Positions 7,980 through 15,302 of a stretch of DNA of 30,477 nt are shown in pieces; the stretch's first letter is position 1; every line of letters starts with the position of its first letter. The notes under the pieces were generated by a model. It did not search any database. It was not told the DNA's origin and worked only from the letters and a program-made list of their open reading frames with translations. Source of the DNA: Pseudobdellovibrionaceae bacterium (GTDB lineage: Bacteria; Bdellovibrionota; Bdellovibrionia; Bdellovibrionales; UBA1609); contig JACKAN010000024.1 of assembly GCA_020635055.1 (NCBI GenBank), forward strand, positions 1 through 30,477, written 5' to 3'. The translations under genes and the position numbers were made by a program.

Positions 7980-9407
7980 TTAAAATTGAAAGTAAATGAA
8001 TTCACGCTCTGCAACTCCTGAGTAAAACCTATAAATGAAAAATAATGTTACATAAAAAATGGATTGAATATAAATATTGCTTTTTGACATAAAAAGTTGG
8101 TCCTTTTTCATAAATTGTATCCATTCAAATACAAGTAAAAAGCTTACCAAAAAAAGTCCCTGTTTAACATTCAAAAAGAAAAAGCTCCAATCCACCCTAC
8201 TTGTGATCACATGATTGAATATTTGCATCAAATCCTTTGTATTCTTACAATAAAATAGAACAAAGCTGAGCGAAGAGAACACCAACATAATAGGAACTGC
8301 CAGCAATGCCTTTATACTTTTGTTATCAATATATACACTGTGCTTTTTTTGTTTATAGAGTAAGCTTTGAAAAGTTTGATATAATAAAACCAAGATAAGC
8401 CAATACACTCCCCACAGAATATAGGTCCAACTGCTGCCATGCCAGAAACCCATCAATGGTAAACAAACTGCCGCAGCTAAATATGAACTCCTTGTCTTTA
8501 AAAGCAGTGGAACAAATAAATATTGTCTCACCCAATCCGAGAGGGTGATATGCCAGCGATTCCAAAAGTCCGAAGGATTCTTAGAAAAAAAAGGAAGATT
8601 AAAGTTCGTTGAAAGTTCTATACCAAAAAAGTAAGAAATCCCTCTGGCCATATTGGAATAACCAGAAAAATCACAATAGACCTGTACCATAAATAAAAAG
8701 CCACCTAAAAATAAACTGGCAAGATCTACACTTGAACTATTTAATGAAGCATCTGCCAATGTTGCAATATAATCGGAAACCACTACTTTTTTGAACATGC
8801 CAAATGCAAATAAATATAAAGCTTTAGAGTAGGGAATTTTCTTAAAAAACTTTGTTTTTAAAATCTCTGGAATTAAATTAGTAGATTTTTCGATCGGGCC
8901 AGCAATAAGTTGTGGGAAGAAGCTTACAAAAAGAGCAAAATCAATTATATTTTTAATTGGTTTTTGCTGCCCCCTATAAACATCGATAGTGTAGCTCATC
9001 GTTTGAAAAGTATAAAATGAAATTCCCAAAGGAAGGATTATACTTAGGGTAGATATATCAGAGGTTAAACCCAAACTTGTAAACAAACTATTTAGGTTCT
9101 CAATAAAAAAATTAAAATATTTAAAGTAAAAAAGCAGACCTAAATTTGCAGCTAAACTTAAACTTAAAAACATTTTTTTGGTTTTTTTATCTTCAAAATT
9201 TGCAATCTTTTGCGCAGCTAAGTAATCAATGGCTGTAGAGGCCAACAATGGCCACAAAAGCTTTAGGCTCCATGAAGCATAAAATAAATAACTGGCTATT
9301 AACAGAAATGTATTTTTAAATTTTTGTGGCAACAACCAATAAAAAACCAGAACCAACAACAGAAATAAAACAAATTCCACGCTGTAAAAATAAACAATTT
9401 TAGACAT
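7980..9407 (-). CDS. MBOAT-family O-acyltransferase (AlgI/DltB-like)
   Basis: A 475-residue polytopic membrane protein with the membrane-bound O-acyltransferase signature. It has LPLGISFYTFQTMSYTIDVY, FPQLIAGPIEK, YCDFSGYSNMARGISYFFGI and DFWNRWHITLSDWVRQYLF, and the invariant histidine His323 in LMGFWHGSSWTYILWG. His286 in the RWH block is also present. This family moves acyl groups from a cytoplasmic donor across the membrane to an extracytoplasmic acceptor. With the downstream SGNH-like protein it probably modifies a surface polysaccharide or peptidoglycan. The acceptor is unknown, as no polysaccharide synthesis genes are nearby. The ATG is at 9405-9407 with no clear Shine-Dalgarno. A 16-bp perfect palindrome lies about 45 bases upstream and may be an operator. 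Confidence 0.93.
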   Translation of the reverse strand: MSKIVYFYSVEFVLFLLLVLVFYWLLPQKFKNTFLLIASYLFYASWSLKLLWPLLASTAIDYLAAQKIANFEDKKTKKMFLSLSLAANLGLLFYFKYFNFFIENLNSLFTSLGLTSDISTLSIILPLGISFYTFQTMSYTIDVYRGQQKPIKNIIDFALFVSFFPQLIAGPIEKSTNLIPEILKTKFFKKIPYSKALYLFAFGMFKKVVVSDYIATLADASLNSSSVDLASLFLGGFLFMVQVYCDFSGYSNMARGISYFFGIELSTNFNLPFFSKNPSDFWNRWHITLSDWVRQYLFVPLLLKTRSSYLAAAVCLPLMGFWHGSSWTYILWGVYWLILVLLYQTFQSLLYKQKKHSVYIDNKSIKALLAVPIMLVFSSLSFVLFYCKNTKDLMQIFNHVITSRVDWSFFFLNVKQGLFLVSFLLVFEWIQFMKKDQLFMSKSNIYIQSIFYVTLFFIYRFYSGVAEREFIYFQF

Positions 9408-9449
9408 AATAAATCTTAAAGGTTCCCGGTTAAATTTGTGATATGCAGC

Positions 9450-9465
9450 AGGTCAATATTGACCT
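9450..9465. promoter_or_regulatory. 16-bp perfect palindrome, candidate operator upstream of the MBOAT operon
   Basis: AGGTCAATATTGACCT is its own reverse complement with no spacer. It lies 43 bases before the MBOAT start. On the minus strand it contains a TTGACC that could be a -35 box, with TTTAAC 16 bases further. A dimeric repressor bound here would block that promoter. The binding protein is unknown. Confidence 0.5.
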
Positions 9466-9538
9466 AGCGCGAGTTTAAGATTGTTGATCTTCATTTGGAC
9501 TTAGATAATAAGTGAAAAGTTCACCCAAATCTCCCCAG

Positions 9539-9574
9539 GCGACGAGTTATCTAGGCATACCTAGGGTAATCGCT
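9539..9574. repeat. Imperfect inverted repeat just upstream of the VOC gene promoter
   Basis: A core CTAGG-cata-CCTAG (9551-9564) is extended by TTA/TAA and GCGA/TCGC pairs, with a four-base bulge on the left arm. It ends a few bases before the -35 box of the VOC gene, a position suited to an operator. Confidence 0.4.
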
Positions 9575-9577
9575 GCA

Positions 9578-9606
9578 TTGACAATAAATTCTATTACAAT
9601 AATAAT
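9578..9606 (+). promoter_or_regulatory. Sigma-70-type promoter of the VOC gene
   Basis: A perfect -35 TTGACA (9578-9583), a 17-base spacer and AATAAT (9601-9606, 5/6). The predicted start at about 9613 leaves a 16-base leader that contains the AGGGAGG ribosome-binding site at 9618-9624. Confidence 0.7.
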
Positions 9607-9628
9607 CTTCAAAACTTAGGGAGGAATT

Positions 9629-9994
9629 ATGAATCTCAGCAAAAATTTTAAAGGCACATACGGAACTATGTACTATGTCAAAGACATGAACAAAACTGTT
9701 CAATACTACAAGGATATGTTCAATTTAACTCCAGAAGATGAAAGTCCTGAGTGGACTACATTTTCTTTTGATGGACATAGAATATGTCTTCACGCTTGCG
9801 GAGAAAAAGACAAAGTTGAAGGCAACGGAATTCTGATAACGAATGTGACAAAACTTGATGAAATGGTAGTGGAACTAAAAAAACGTGGTGTTGAGTTTAT
9901 AAAAGATATTACTCAAGTATGTGAGGGCGGATACTCTGCGGACTTCAAAGATCCCAGTGGTAATATTGTTAGCCTTTTTGAATACAAGGGATAA
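9629..9994 (+). CDS. VOC/glyoxalase-bleomycin-resistance-fold protein
   Basis: A 121-residue protein with the vicinal-oxygen-chelate beta-alpha-beta-beta-beta pattern twice: YVKDMNKTVQYYKDMFNL in the first half, and LKKRGVEF with DFKDPSGNIVSLFEY in the second. Candidate metal ligands are His55 (ICLHA) and Glu118 (SLFEY). The usual first-strand histidine is replaced by tyrosine at residues 15-16, so a glyoxalase I reaction is not assured. Other VOC roles include dioxygenase, isomerase and ligand binding. It is monocistronic, with a strong promoter and the Shine-Dalgarno AGGGAGG four bases from the ATG, which suggests high expression. Its stop codon lies within an inverted repeat. Confidence 0.85.
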   Translation: MNLSKNFKGTYGTMYYVKDMNKTVQYYKDMFNLTPEDESPEWTTFSFDGHRICLHACGEKDKVEGNGILITNVTKLDEMVVELKKRGVEFIKDITQVCEGGYSADFKDPSGNIVSLFEYKG

Positions 9995-10016
9995 TTTTAA
10001 TTTATTATAATTATCC
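9989..10016 (+). terminator. AT-rich inverted repeat at the end of the VOC gene, possible terminator
   Basis: GGATAATT (9989-9996) pairs perfectly with AATTATCC (10009-10016) around a 12-base AT-rich loop and includes the VOC stop codon. There is no clean T-run behind it, so it is a weak terminator at best. Confidence 0.3.
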
Positions 10017-10090
10017 GTTTGCCTTTTGAAAAGCGACATATTTTGTCACATGTCTAAAAAATAACATCTAATTAAAGACTATTCCAAAGG

Positions 10091-10119
10091 TTGAAAGGCA
10101 CTTATTTTGCTATTATAAG
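10091..10119 (+). promoter_or_regulatory. Promoter of the lytic transglycosylase gene, predicted start inside the first codons
   Basis: TTGAAA (10091-10096), a 17-base spacer and TATAAG (10114-10119). The expected transcription start, 6-7 bases further, falls on the tandem ATGATG at 10123-10128, so the message may be leaderless. No Shine-Dalgarno precedes either ATG. Confidence 0.5.
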
Positions 10120-10122
10120 CTT

Positions 10123-11454
10123 ATGATGTGGGTGCCTAAATATAGAGTATATATATTTATTTTATTAGTATTTGGATTTATAGGACAATTACTTCTATCT
10201 ATTTCTCCCGCCAAAGAATCTACTAGCACTGAAAGCCCTGTAATTGTTCATAATAAACCATTAATTTGGCAGACGGCAGCTCAGTTGGATTCTCAGTTAC
10301 AAGAAGATGTATTTTATAATTTTCAACCCAAACTCGCTTTAGAAGATCCCTTCTCCAGAGTTTCCTCTGATTTTAAAATACCTGAGAGCTTGTTTGATCG
10401 AGTTGATTTTTGGTTTGATGTGTATACTAAATACGATAAAAACAATCACATTATTCATCACTCTCGTTATCCCTGGATTATATTTGAGGTCGTCGATACT
10501 TCACATTTCTTAAAGGGAAGTGGGCCATTGTGGTTAAGAATTCAACGTGGCCGTGACTTTGTTAAAGCAAGAAAAAAATTATATAAAAAAACTATAAAAC
10601 AATTAGCCATCAGAAAAAATAAAAAAAACACATCTCCTTTTGAGCAAACAATCATATCTACCTTAAAACTTTTACCTGGTAATTTTAACTCAAATATAAA
10701 AACAGCCTCTAAATTTTTAAGAGTTCAACTTGGTCAAAAAGACTTCTTTGTTGCCGGTTTAGAAAATAGCAACAAATATTTAAACCTTATGGAAAAAGAA
10801 TTCCAAAACTTTAACTTGCCCACTGAATTAACAAGGATCCCTTTTGTAGAAAGTTCTTTTAACGAAAAAGCTCAAAGTCGCGTGGGGGCAAGTGGTGTTT
10901 GGCAAATCATGCCACATGTTGGTAAAAAATATTCTATAGTAAATAATTATATCGACGAAAGAAACTCTCCTGTCAAAGCTTCGCATATTGCTGCAAAATT
11001 ATTAAAATTTAACTATAAAGTTCTTAAAAGTTGGCCTCTGGCTGTGACTGCATACAACAATGGTATTGGTAATATTAGAAAAGCCATCAAAAGGGCTCAC
11101 TCCAATGATTTGAATATTATTATAGAAAGAAATCACAAGGGAGCATTTAAGTTTGCCTCTTCTAATTTTTATTCAAGCTTCTTAGCGGCTCTCTATGCTG
11201 AAAAATATCACTATGAAATTTTCCAAGAGCAATCTTTTATAAAAGCTAAGGCCTTTCAAAAAGTTAAATACAAACTCAAACGCTCTTGGCGTCCAAGAAC
11301 TCTGGCTAAAAAAGGTGATATGGAGATTAATAAAATTCTTGTTTACAATTTAGATTTAAAAAACAGTATCAAAAAGAATTATTTATTGCCCAAAGGTTAT
11401 ACTCTATTGCTCCCGCCAGATAAGGCTAATGAATTCAAAGCTAGACTTTTTTAG
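10123..11454 (+). CDS. Membrane-anchored lytic murein transglycosylase, MltD-like
   Basis: A 443-residue protein. A signal or anchor helix at about 9-27 is followed by a family-specific N-terminal region with FDRVDFWFDVYTKYDKN around 91-107. The SLT goose-lysozyme-like domain spans about 230-345. It shows the catalytic glutamate Glu243 in IPFVESSFNEKA, then GASGVWQIMP, the WPLAVTAYNNGIGNI helix and the AALYAEKY ending. It cleaves the MurNAc-GlcNAc bond to form 1,6-anhydro products in the periplasm. The C-terminal ~60 residues (DMEINKILVYNLDL, then LPKGYTLLLPPD) resemble the linker before LysM repeats in MltD, but no LysM repeat follows. It is convergent with the 711-residue gene, with six bases between stops. 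Two ATGs are adjacent, and the first is given. Confidence 0.9.
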   Translation: MMWVPKYRVYIFILLVFGFIGQLLLSISPAKESTSTESPVIVHNKPLIWQTAAQLDSQLQEDVFYNFQPKLALEDPFSRVSSDFKIPESLFDRVDFWFDVYTKYDKNNHIIHHSRYPWIIFEVVDTSHFLKGSGPLWLRIQRGRDFVKARKKLYKKTIKQLAIRKNKKNTSPFEQTIISTLKLLPGNFNSNIKTASKFLRVQLGQKDFFVAGLENSNKYLNLMEKEFQNFNLPTELTRIPFVESSFNEKAQSRVGASGVWQIMPHVGKKYSIVNNYIDERNSPVKASHIAAKLLKFNYKVLKSWPLAVTAYNNGIGNIRKAIKRAHSNDLNIIIERNHKGAFKFASSNFYSSFLAALYAEKYHYEIFQEQSFIKAKAFQKVKYKLKRSWRPRTLAKKGDMEINKILVYNLDLKNSIKKNYLLPKGYTLLLPPDKANEFKARLF

Positions 11455-11459
11455 ATTTA

Positions 11460-13595
11460 CTAGAAAGAAGTTTCAAAGGAGTTTGCATAACCCGCTTCTA
11501 CAGTGAGTGTTTTCATAATAATAGTTTTCTTATTATGGGGTATAATTGCTAAGCTCATTAAACCCTCTGGAAGCTGACTAATAATAAATCCGCCACCTTT
11601 GGTTCCGTGCCCTTTATCTGAAAGCTGCCCCTTTTCATCAAAATAAATAATTTTAATCTCATCTGGGTCTAACTTCTCGCTCAATAGCACGTCAAAATCA
11701 TCACCATTAACATAACCTATAGTCATGCCACTGCTGTATTCCATTCCAATACCCGTTTCTGTCATCAACTGACCCATCCATTTTTTAGATATCACTGGCA
11801 CTCTCAAAGCGCGAATATTTCTTGGAACCTGCACCTTTGAAAGCAAATAATCAGAGCCTGCATCCACTTCGAAAGTCATCGTTCCATTCCCTGAAGGATA
11901 GCGCAGAATATCTTTAGAGCCGCCATTAACATAAAGGTCATTTTCAGATCCATAGCTATGTATATGTGCACTTAAATTATTGACGCCATAAGCTTTATCA
12001 AAAACATTAACACTGGCCGTCCTCATCTTTTTATAACTTAAATCTAAATAAGTTATGTTTTGACTCTCCACTTTGAAAATTTCTGAAGGCAAATAGTTTT
12101 CGCCTATTTTAATTCTTATTGCATATGTACCTGGCGCTAAATCAGGGACAACAAACATTCCATTGGCAGTTGTTTTTTCTGCCTTTTTGTCTGGCCAAAA
12201 AACCAATTCCGAAATCAGAGAAAAGTAATATGTTTTATAATTATCACTAATTCCAACAACTTCTACGCTTGCATCCGCAAGAGGCCCACTCTCTCCACTT
12301 ATTTTTCCAAATACCCAGCCCTTTTGATTATTTAAATCTACATTAAGATCTGCAGCTAAAGCCTGCAGATGGGCTTCTGGGAACATTTGTATTTGTGAAA
12401 GTCCATAGCCTTGTATGGGCGCTAATGTGCTCCAATATTTTTTCTTATTTGATCGCAACCAAACAAATGAGTCCTCAGTAAAAAACTTATCTTGAAAAAG
12501 ATTTTTGCTAGTTTCGCTTACACTTCGACCCAACTCATCAACAGCGACTCCAGCCTTATCAATATATATTTTATGATTTTTATAAGATCGAGAAGATTGG
12601 AGCTCAAATTGTAAGCCTTTGTTAAGTGGAAAAAGCTCAACATGCACTCCTTCAATTTTATTATTCTCGTAGGGTAGGTTTTCCCAAACATAAAGATCAT
12701 GTTCAGAAAGGCCTAGGGTCTCACCCTTTTCGTCAACTAATTCAATTATTAAATAACCTCTAAGGTCGTCTACGACAATTTCATATTTGCCCTGATCCAA
12801 CCAAATGGTTCCAGAGTTTACTATTTCGCCATCTAATTCTCTATAAACATATAAATTACTTTTTTGACCTGCGAAAGCTAACCCACCGGCCAATTCAATT
12901 TCACCAGAAATTATATAATTTCTTTGTGGAAATTCCTTAAGATAAGAATCTACAGTTGCAATCTCAGGACTTGCAATATTGCTCTTAGCTTTTGTATTTG
13001 TTTTTGGAACTATAGCTGCTTTAGTTTTTTTGTTTTTATTTTCTGGCTTTCTAATAATTATTGGCTGAAAGTTATTCGCTGAGGCCATTAACTTTTCAGA
13101 CTGCATAGTGATATCTGTTTTATCTGCATTTTCTATCAGCTCTTTGGCTTTCTCTCGCCAAGTTGTGATTTTTAGTTCTTCACTGTCACTATTCTCAAAA
13201 TATTTTTTTAAAGATTCTTTCCGTTCAGATAGGGGAAGAAGTTCTCCTTGGCTATTGTATATTGATGGCAGGACATCGAATGTGCTTATTTCTATAACAT
13301 CATCGGAAACAATTTTTGCATTCTCAAAGATGATTTTTTTTGTATTCTCCTGGTTTCCTAAGTTAACAGTGAGAGTTCCTGATTGAAGACTAATGGCTTC
13401 CTTAGACTCAAGAGTATCCAGATCAGCTAACTCCACCTGACTATCCATAAGAGCAGCAAAAGCTGGATTACTTTGTGAAATAGAAATCACTAAAGTTTCA
13501 TCGATACAGCGCAGATCTACAATCTTGGGTTTTGTGCTTGGTATGAAAATTATAAAAGCACTTACAATAAGAGCTTTTATTGCCTGTATGATCAT
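11460..13595 (-). CDS. Secreted protein of unknown function with carboxypeptidase-regulatory-like beta domains
   Basis: 711 residues. A hydrophobic N-terminal segment (about 4-20) probably directs export. The N-terminal third is mainly charged. A lysine/asparagine-rich linker follows near 185-215. There are then at least two Ig-like/CarboxypepD_reg-like modules: one at about 230-320 (NYIISGEIELAGG to LVDEKGETLGLSEHDLYVWE) and a clearer one at about 425-525 (WVFGKISGESGPLADASVEV to VVPDLAPGTYAIRIKIGENY). Such domains are structural and usually sit in surface proteins. No catalytic motif was recognised. It follows a lipoprotein gene by 13 bp and is probably co-transcribed with it and tal. The ATG at 13593-13595 has only a weak AAGA upstream. 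Confidence 0.7.
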   Translation of the reverse strand: MIIQAIKALIVSAFIIFIPSTKPKIVDLRCIDETLVISISQSNPAFAALMDSQVELADLDTLESKEAISLQSGTLTVNLGNQENTKKIIFENAKIVSDDVIEISTFDVLPSIYNSQGELLPLSERKESLKKYFENSDSEELKITTWREKAKELIENADKTDITMQSEKLMASANNFQPIIIRKPENKNKKTKAAIVPKTNTKAKSNIASPEIATVDSYLKEFPQRNYIISGEIELAGGLAFAGQKSNLYVYRELDGEIVNSGTIWLDQGKYEIVVDDLRGYLIIELVDEKGETLGLSEHDLYVWENLPYENNKIEGVHVELFPLNKGLQFELQSSRSYKNHKIYIDKAGVAVDELGRSVSETSKNLFQDKFFTEDSFVWLRSNKKKYWSTLAPIQGYGLSQIQMFPEAHLQALAADLNVDLNNQKGWVFGKISGESGPLADASVEVVGISDNYKTYYFSLISELVFWPDKKAEKTTANGMFVVPDLAPGTYAIRIKIGENYLPSEIFKVESQNITYLDLSYKKMRTASVNVFDKAYGVNNLSAHIHSYGSENDLYVNGGSKDILRYPSGNGTMTFEVDAGSDYLLSKVQVPRNIRALRVPVISKKWMGQLMTETGIGMEYSSGMTIGYVNGDDFDVLLSEKLDPDEIKIIYFDEKGQLSDKGHGTKGGGFIISQLPEGLMSLAIIPHNKKTIIMKTLTVEAGYANSFETSF

Positions 13596-13608
13596 TGTTA
13601 TATCTTAT

Positions 13609-14076
13609 TTAAAATACACGGAAATCGTCAATAACGTTGCGATCTTTGAGACTTTTCTCCAGGTTCTGTTGAAAGTACTTCAATACAGCTTTGGCAGCCG
13701 ATTCGCTTCGCCCAACTTCTGAAAATACAAGTGTCCCGGCACTGTTCTTTTTACTCACTTCTTTTACTACAACGAATTCAATTGTATATGGACGCTGATC
13801 ACCTAAAATAGATATTGTTGCATAATATCTAGATTTGCTATTTTTTTTTATTTCTGTCCAAAATTTTGGCCTTCCTTTTGGAGTAAAATAATTGGAGAAA
13901 TAAATTCTACCGTTTTCACTGACCGCTCTTTTGCCTGCAGGCAAAGACTCATTGGTCACAAAACGCAAATAGTGGAGAGGGTGGTCTCCACTTTGAATAC
14001 TCACGGAACCTCTGGTTGCACATCCAACCAGAAGCAGTGAACATATGCCTAATAGTACTGACTTTAGACTGGTCAT
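13609..14076 (-). CDS. Lipoprotein of unknown function
   Basis: A predicted outer- or inner-membrane lipoprotein. The signal MTSLKSVLLGICSLLLVGC ends in a lipobox with Cys19, and Ala-Thr follow the cysteine. The mature ~137 residues carry no motif I recognise. The sequence alternates short beta-like stretches and ends in a helix (AAKAVLKYFQQNLEKSL). The start was placed at the ATG one base after the tal stop, because it gives a normal signal-peptide length. An in-frame ATG at 14100 would add MLKKYLNN and overlap tal by 23 bases and cannot be excluded. Neither has a Shine-Dalgarno, so translation probably depends on coupling to tal. It is followed 13 bp later by the 711-residue secreted protein. 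Confidence 0.7.
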   Translation of the reverse strand: MTSLKSVLLGICSLLLVGCATRGSVSIQSGDHPLHYLRFVTNESLPAGKRAVSENGRIYFSNYFTPKGRPKFWTEIKKNSKSRYYATISILGDQRPYTIEFVVVKEVSKKNSAGTLVFSEVGRSESAAKAVLKYFQQNLEKSLKDRNVIDDFRVF

Positions 14077-14077
14077 A

Positions 14078-14722
14078 TTATTGAGGTACTTTTTGAGCAT
14101 CTACTAAAAACTGTGCAATTCCTTTATCTGTTAATGGATGATTTACAAGTTGTTGCATCACTTTATAAGGGATTGTAACAATATGTGCGCCAGTCATGGC
14201 CGCATCCAATACATGGATAGGGTGGCGGATACTCGCCACTAATACTTGGGTAGGCAAATCATAGTTTTTATAGATTTGAATAATCTGACTAATCAAATTC
14301 ATCCCTGAGTAACCAATGTCATCGAGCCTACCCACAAAAGGTGAGCACAGTGTGGCCCCAGCTTTGGCTACCATCAATGCTTGAATAGGCGAAAATACAA
14401 GGGTCACATTGGTTTTAATTCCTTCAGATGCTAATTTTTTAACTGCTATTAGACCATCTTCTGACATTGGAATTTTAACAACTATGTTGTCATGAATCTT
14501 AGCTAATTCATAACCTTCCTTAACCATGGCATTGGCTTCAGTGCTTAAGACTTCAGCTGAAATCAAACCATTCACTTCTCTGCAAATATCTTTAATTACA
14601 TCTTCATGTTTACGTCCGGTTTTCGCAACTAAAGTGGGGTTAGTTGTTACACCATCCACCCATCCACGACTATTTGCCGCACGAATCTCTTCAATGTCCG
14701 CTGTATCAATATAAAATTTCAT
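14078..14722 (-). CDS. tal: Small-type transaldolase (TalC/MipB, fructose-6-phosphate aldolase family)
   Basis: A 214-residue TIM-barrel enzyme of the short transaldolase family. It starts MKFYIDTADIEEIRAA and contains VDGVTTNPTLVAKTG, the Schiff-base lysine Lys83 in NIVVKIPMSEDG, NVTLVFSPIQALMVAKAGA and SPFVGRLDD. Family members act either as transaldolase in the pentose phosphate pathway or as fructose-6-phosphate aldolase. The sequence seen here favours transaldolase by context, but the two cannot be told apart safely without the active-site Gln/Glu alignment. The Shine-Dalgarno GAGGAG lies six bases before the ATG. It starts 55 bp after the HPPK-like gene on the same strand and is followed directly by a lipoprotein gene. 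Confidence 0.93.
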   Translation of the reverse strand: MKFYIDTADIEEIRAANSRGWVDGVTTNPTLVAKTGRKHEDVIKDICREVNGLISAEVLSTEANAMVKEGYELAKIHDNIVVKIPMSEDGLIAVKKLASEGIKTNVTLVFSPIQALMVAKAGATLCSPFVGRLDDIGYSGMNLISQIIQIYKNYDLPTQVLVASIRHPIHVLDAAMTGAHIVTIPYKVMQQLVNHPLTDKGIAQFLVDAQKVPQ

Positions 14723-14777
14723 GAGTATCTCCTCTTAATATACGAGCTTATTTATAAGTCTTGGAACAATACTCTTT

Positions 14778-15302
14778 TTATAAGTTATTGTCCAACAAGG
14801 TCTTCCCTTGTGCATAAAACTGACCTAATAGTTTGGGTTTTAATGACTTCGACAATTCTGTCAGCTCTTTTTTTAATACTGGATGTATAAAGTGGGGATA
14901 AACTTCTGTTGCAGGGATTAAATCTTCAGGATTTTTGTGGAGTTCGGGGTGGGGAAGAGTCAGTTCTGGTGTCATTCTCACAAATGCGCCATGTGCCAAC
15001 AATTTAAACTCTGCATCTTTCTCTTTACCATTAACTATCTGTTTTTCCATGCTTTTCAATAAATTTAAGCTTTCTAATGGCGAGTGTTCAGTCTGAATAA
15101 GAAAAGCGACAGTCAGACCATCATAACTCCTTGCGTTTATCAAACTGTGGATCTCTCGATTCTCTGTTTGAAGCTTAACCATAAATATTGACGAAATTTC
15201 ATCTACAAAAAAGGATTTTGAAACAAGATTATAAGCTTCCTTTAATGAGCCTAAGGCATCGATACTAAAAGTTTTAACGCTTATTAAAGCTTTTTCTTTC
15301 AC
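14778..15302 (-). CDS. HPPK (FolK)-fold protein lacking catalytic residues, in the dap operon
   Basis: 174 residues. The second half aligns without gaps, from memory, to E. coli HPPK from its LDLDIMLFG strand through the TVPH and PELVFP blocks. Shared features are the glycine at 105, TPELTLPHPELH at 111-122 and EVYPHFIHPVL at 133-143. The residues that make HPPK an enzyme are not kept. The metal ligands Asp95 and Asp97 correspond to Glu98 and Lys100, the NRGF arginine position is Asn124-Pro125, and the N-terminal GSNL motif is absent. It is therefore probably a pseudoenzyme, a binding or regulatory protein, or a divergent member with another substrate. The start is GTG at 15300-15302, immediately after the dapB stop, so it is tightly coupled to dapB. 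No ATG exists before residue 41. Confidence 0.7.
   Translation of the reverse strand: MKEKALISVKTFSIDALGSLKEAYNLVSKSFFVDEISSIFMVKLQTENREIHSLINARSYDGLTVAFLIQTEHSPLESLNLLKSMEKQIVNGKEKDAEFKLLAHGAFVRMTPELTLPHPELHKNPEDLIPATEVYPHFIHPVLKKELTELSKSLKPKLLGQFYAQGKTLLDNNL

Noticed and set aside
10023..10060. Short GACA/TGTC arms after the VOC gene
   Set aside because: The four-base arms are too short to support a hairpin or operator.
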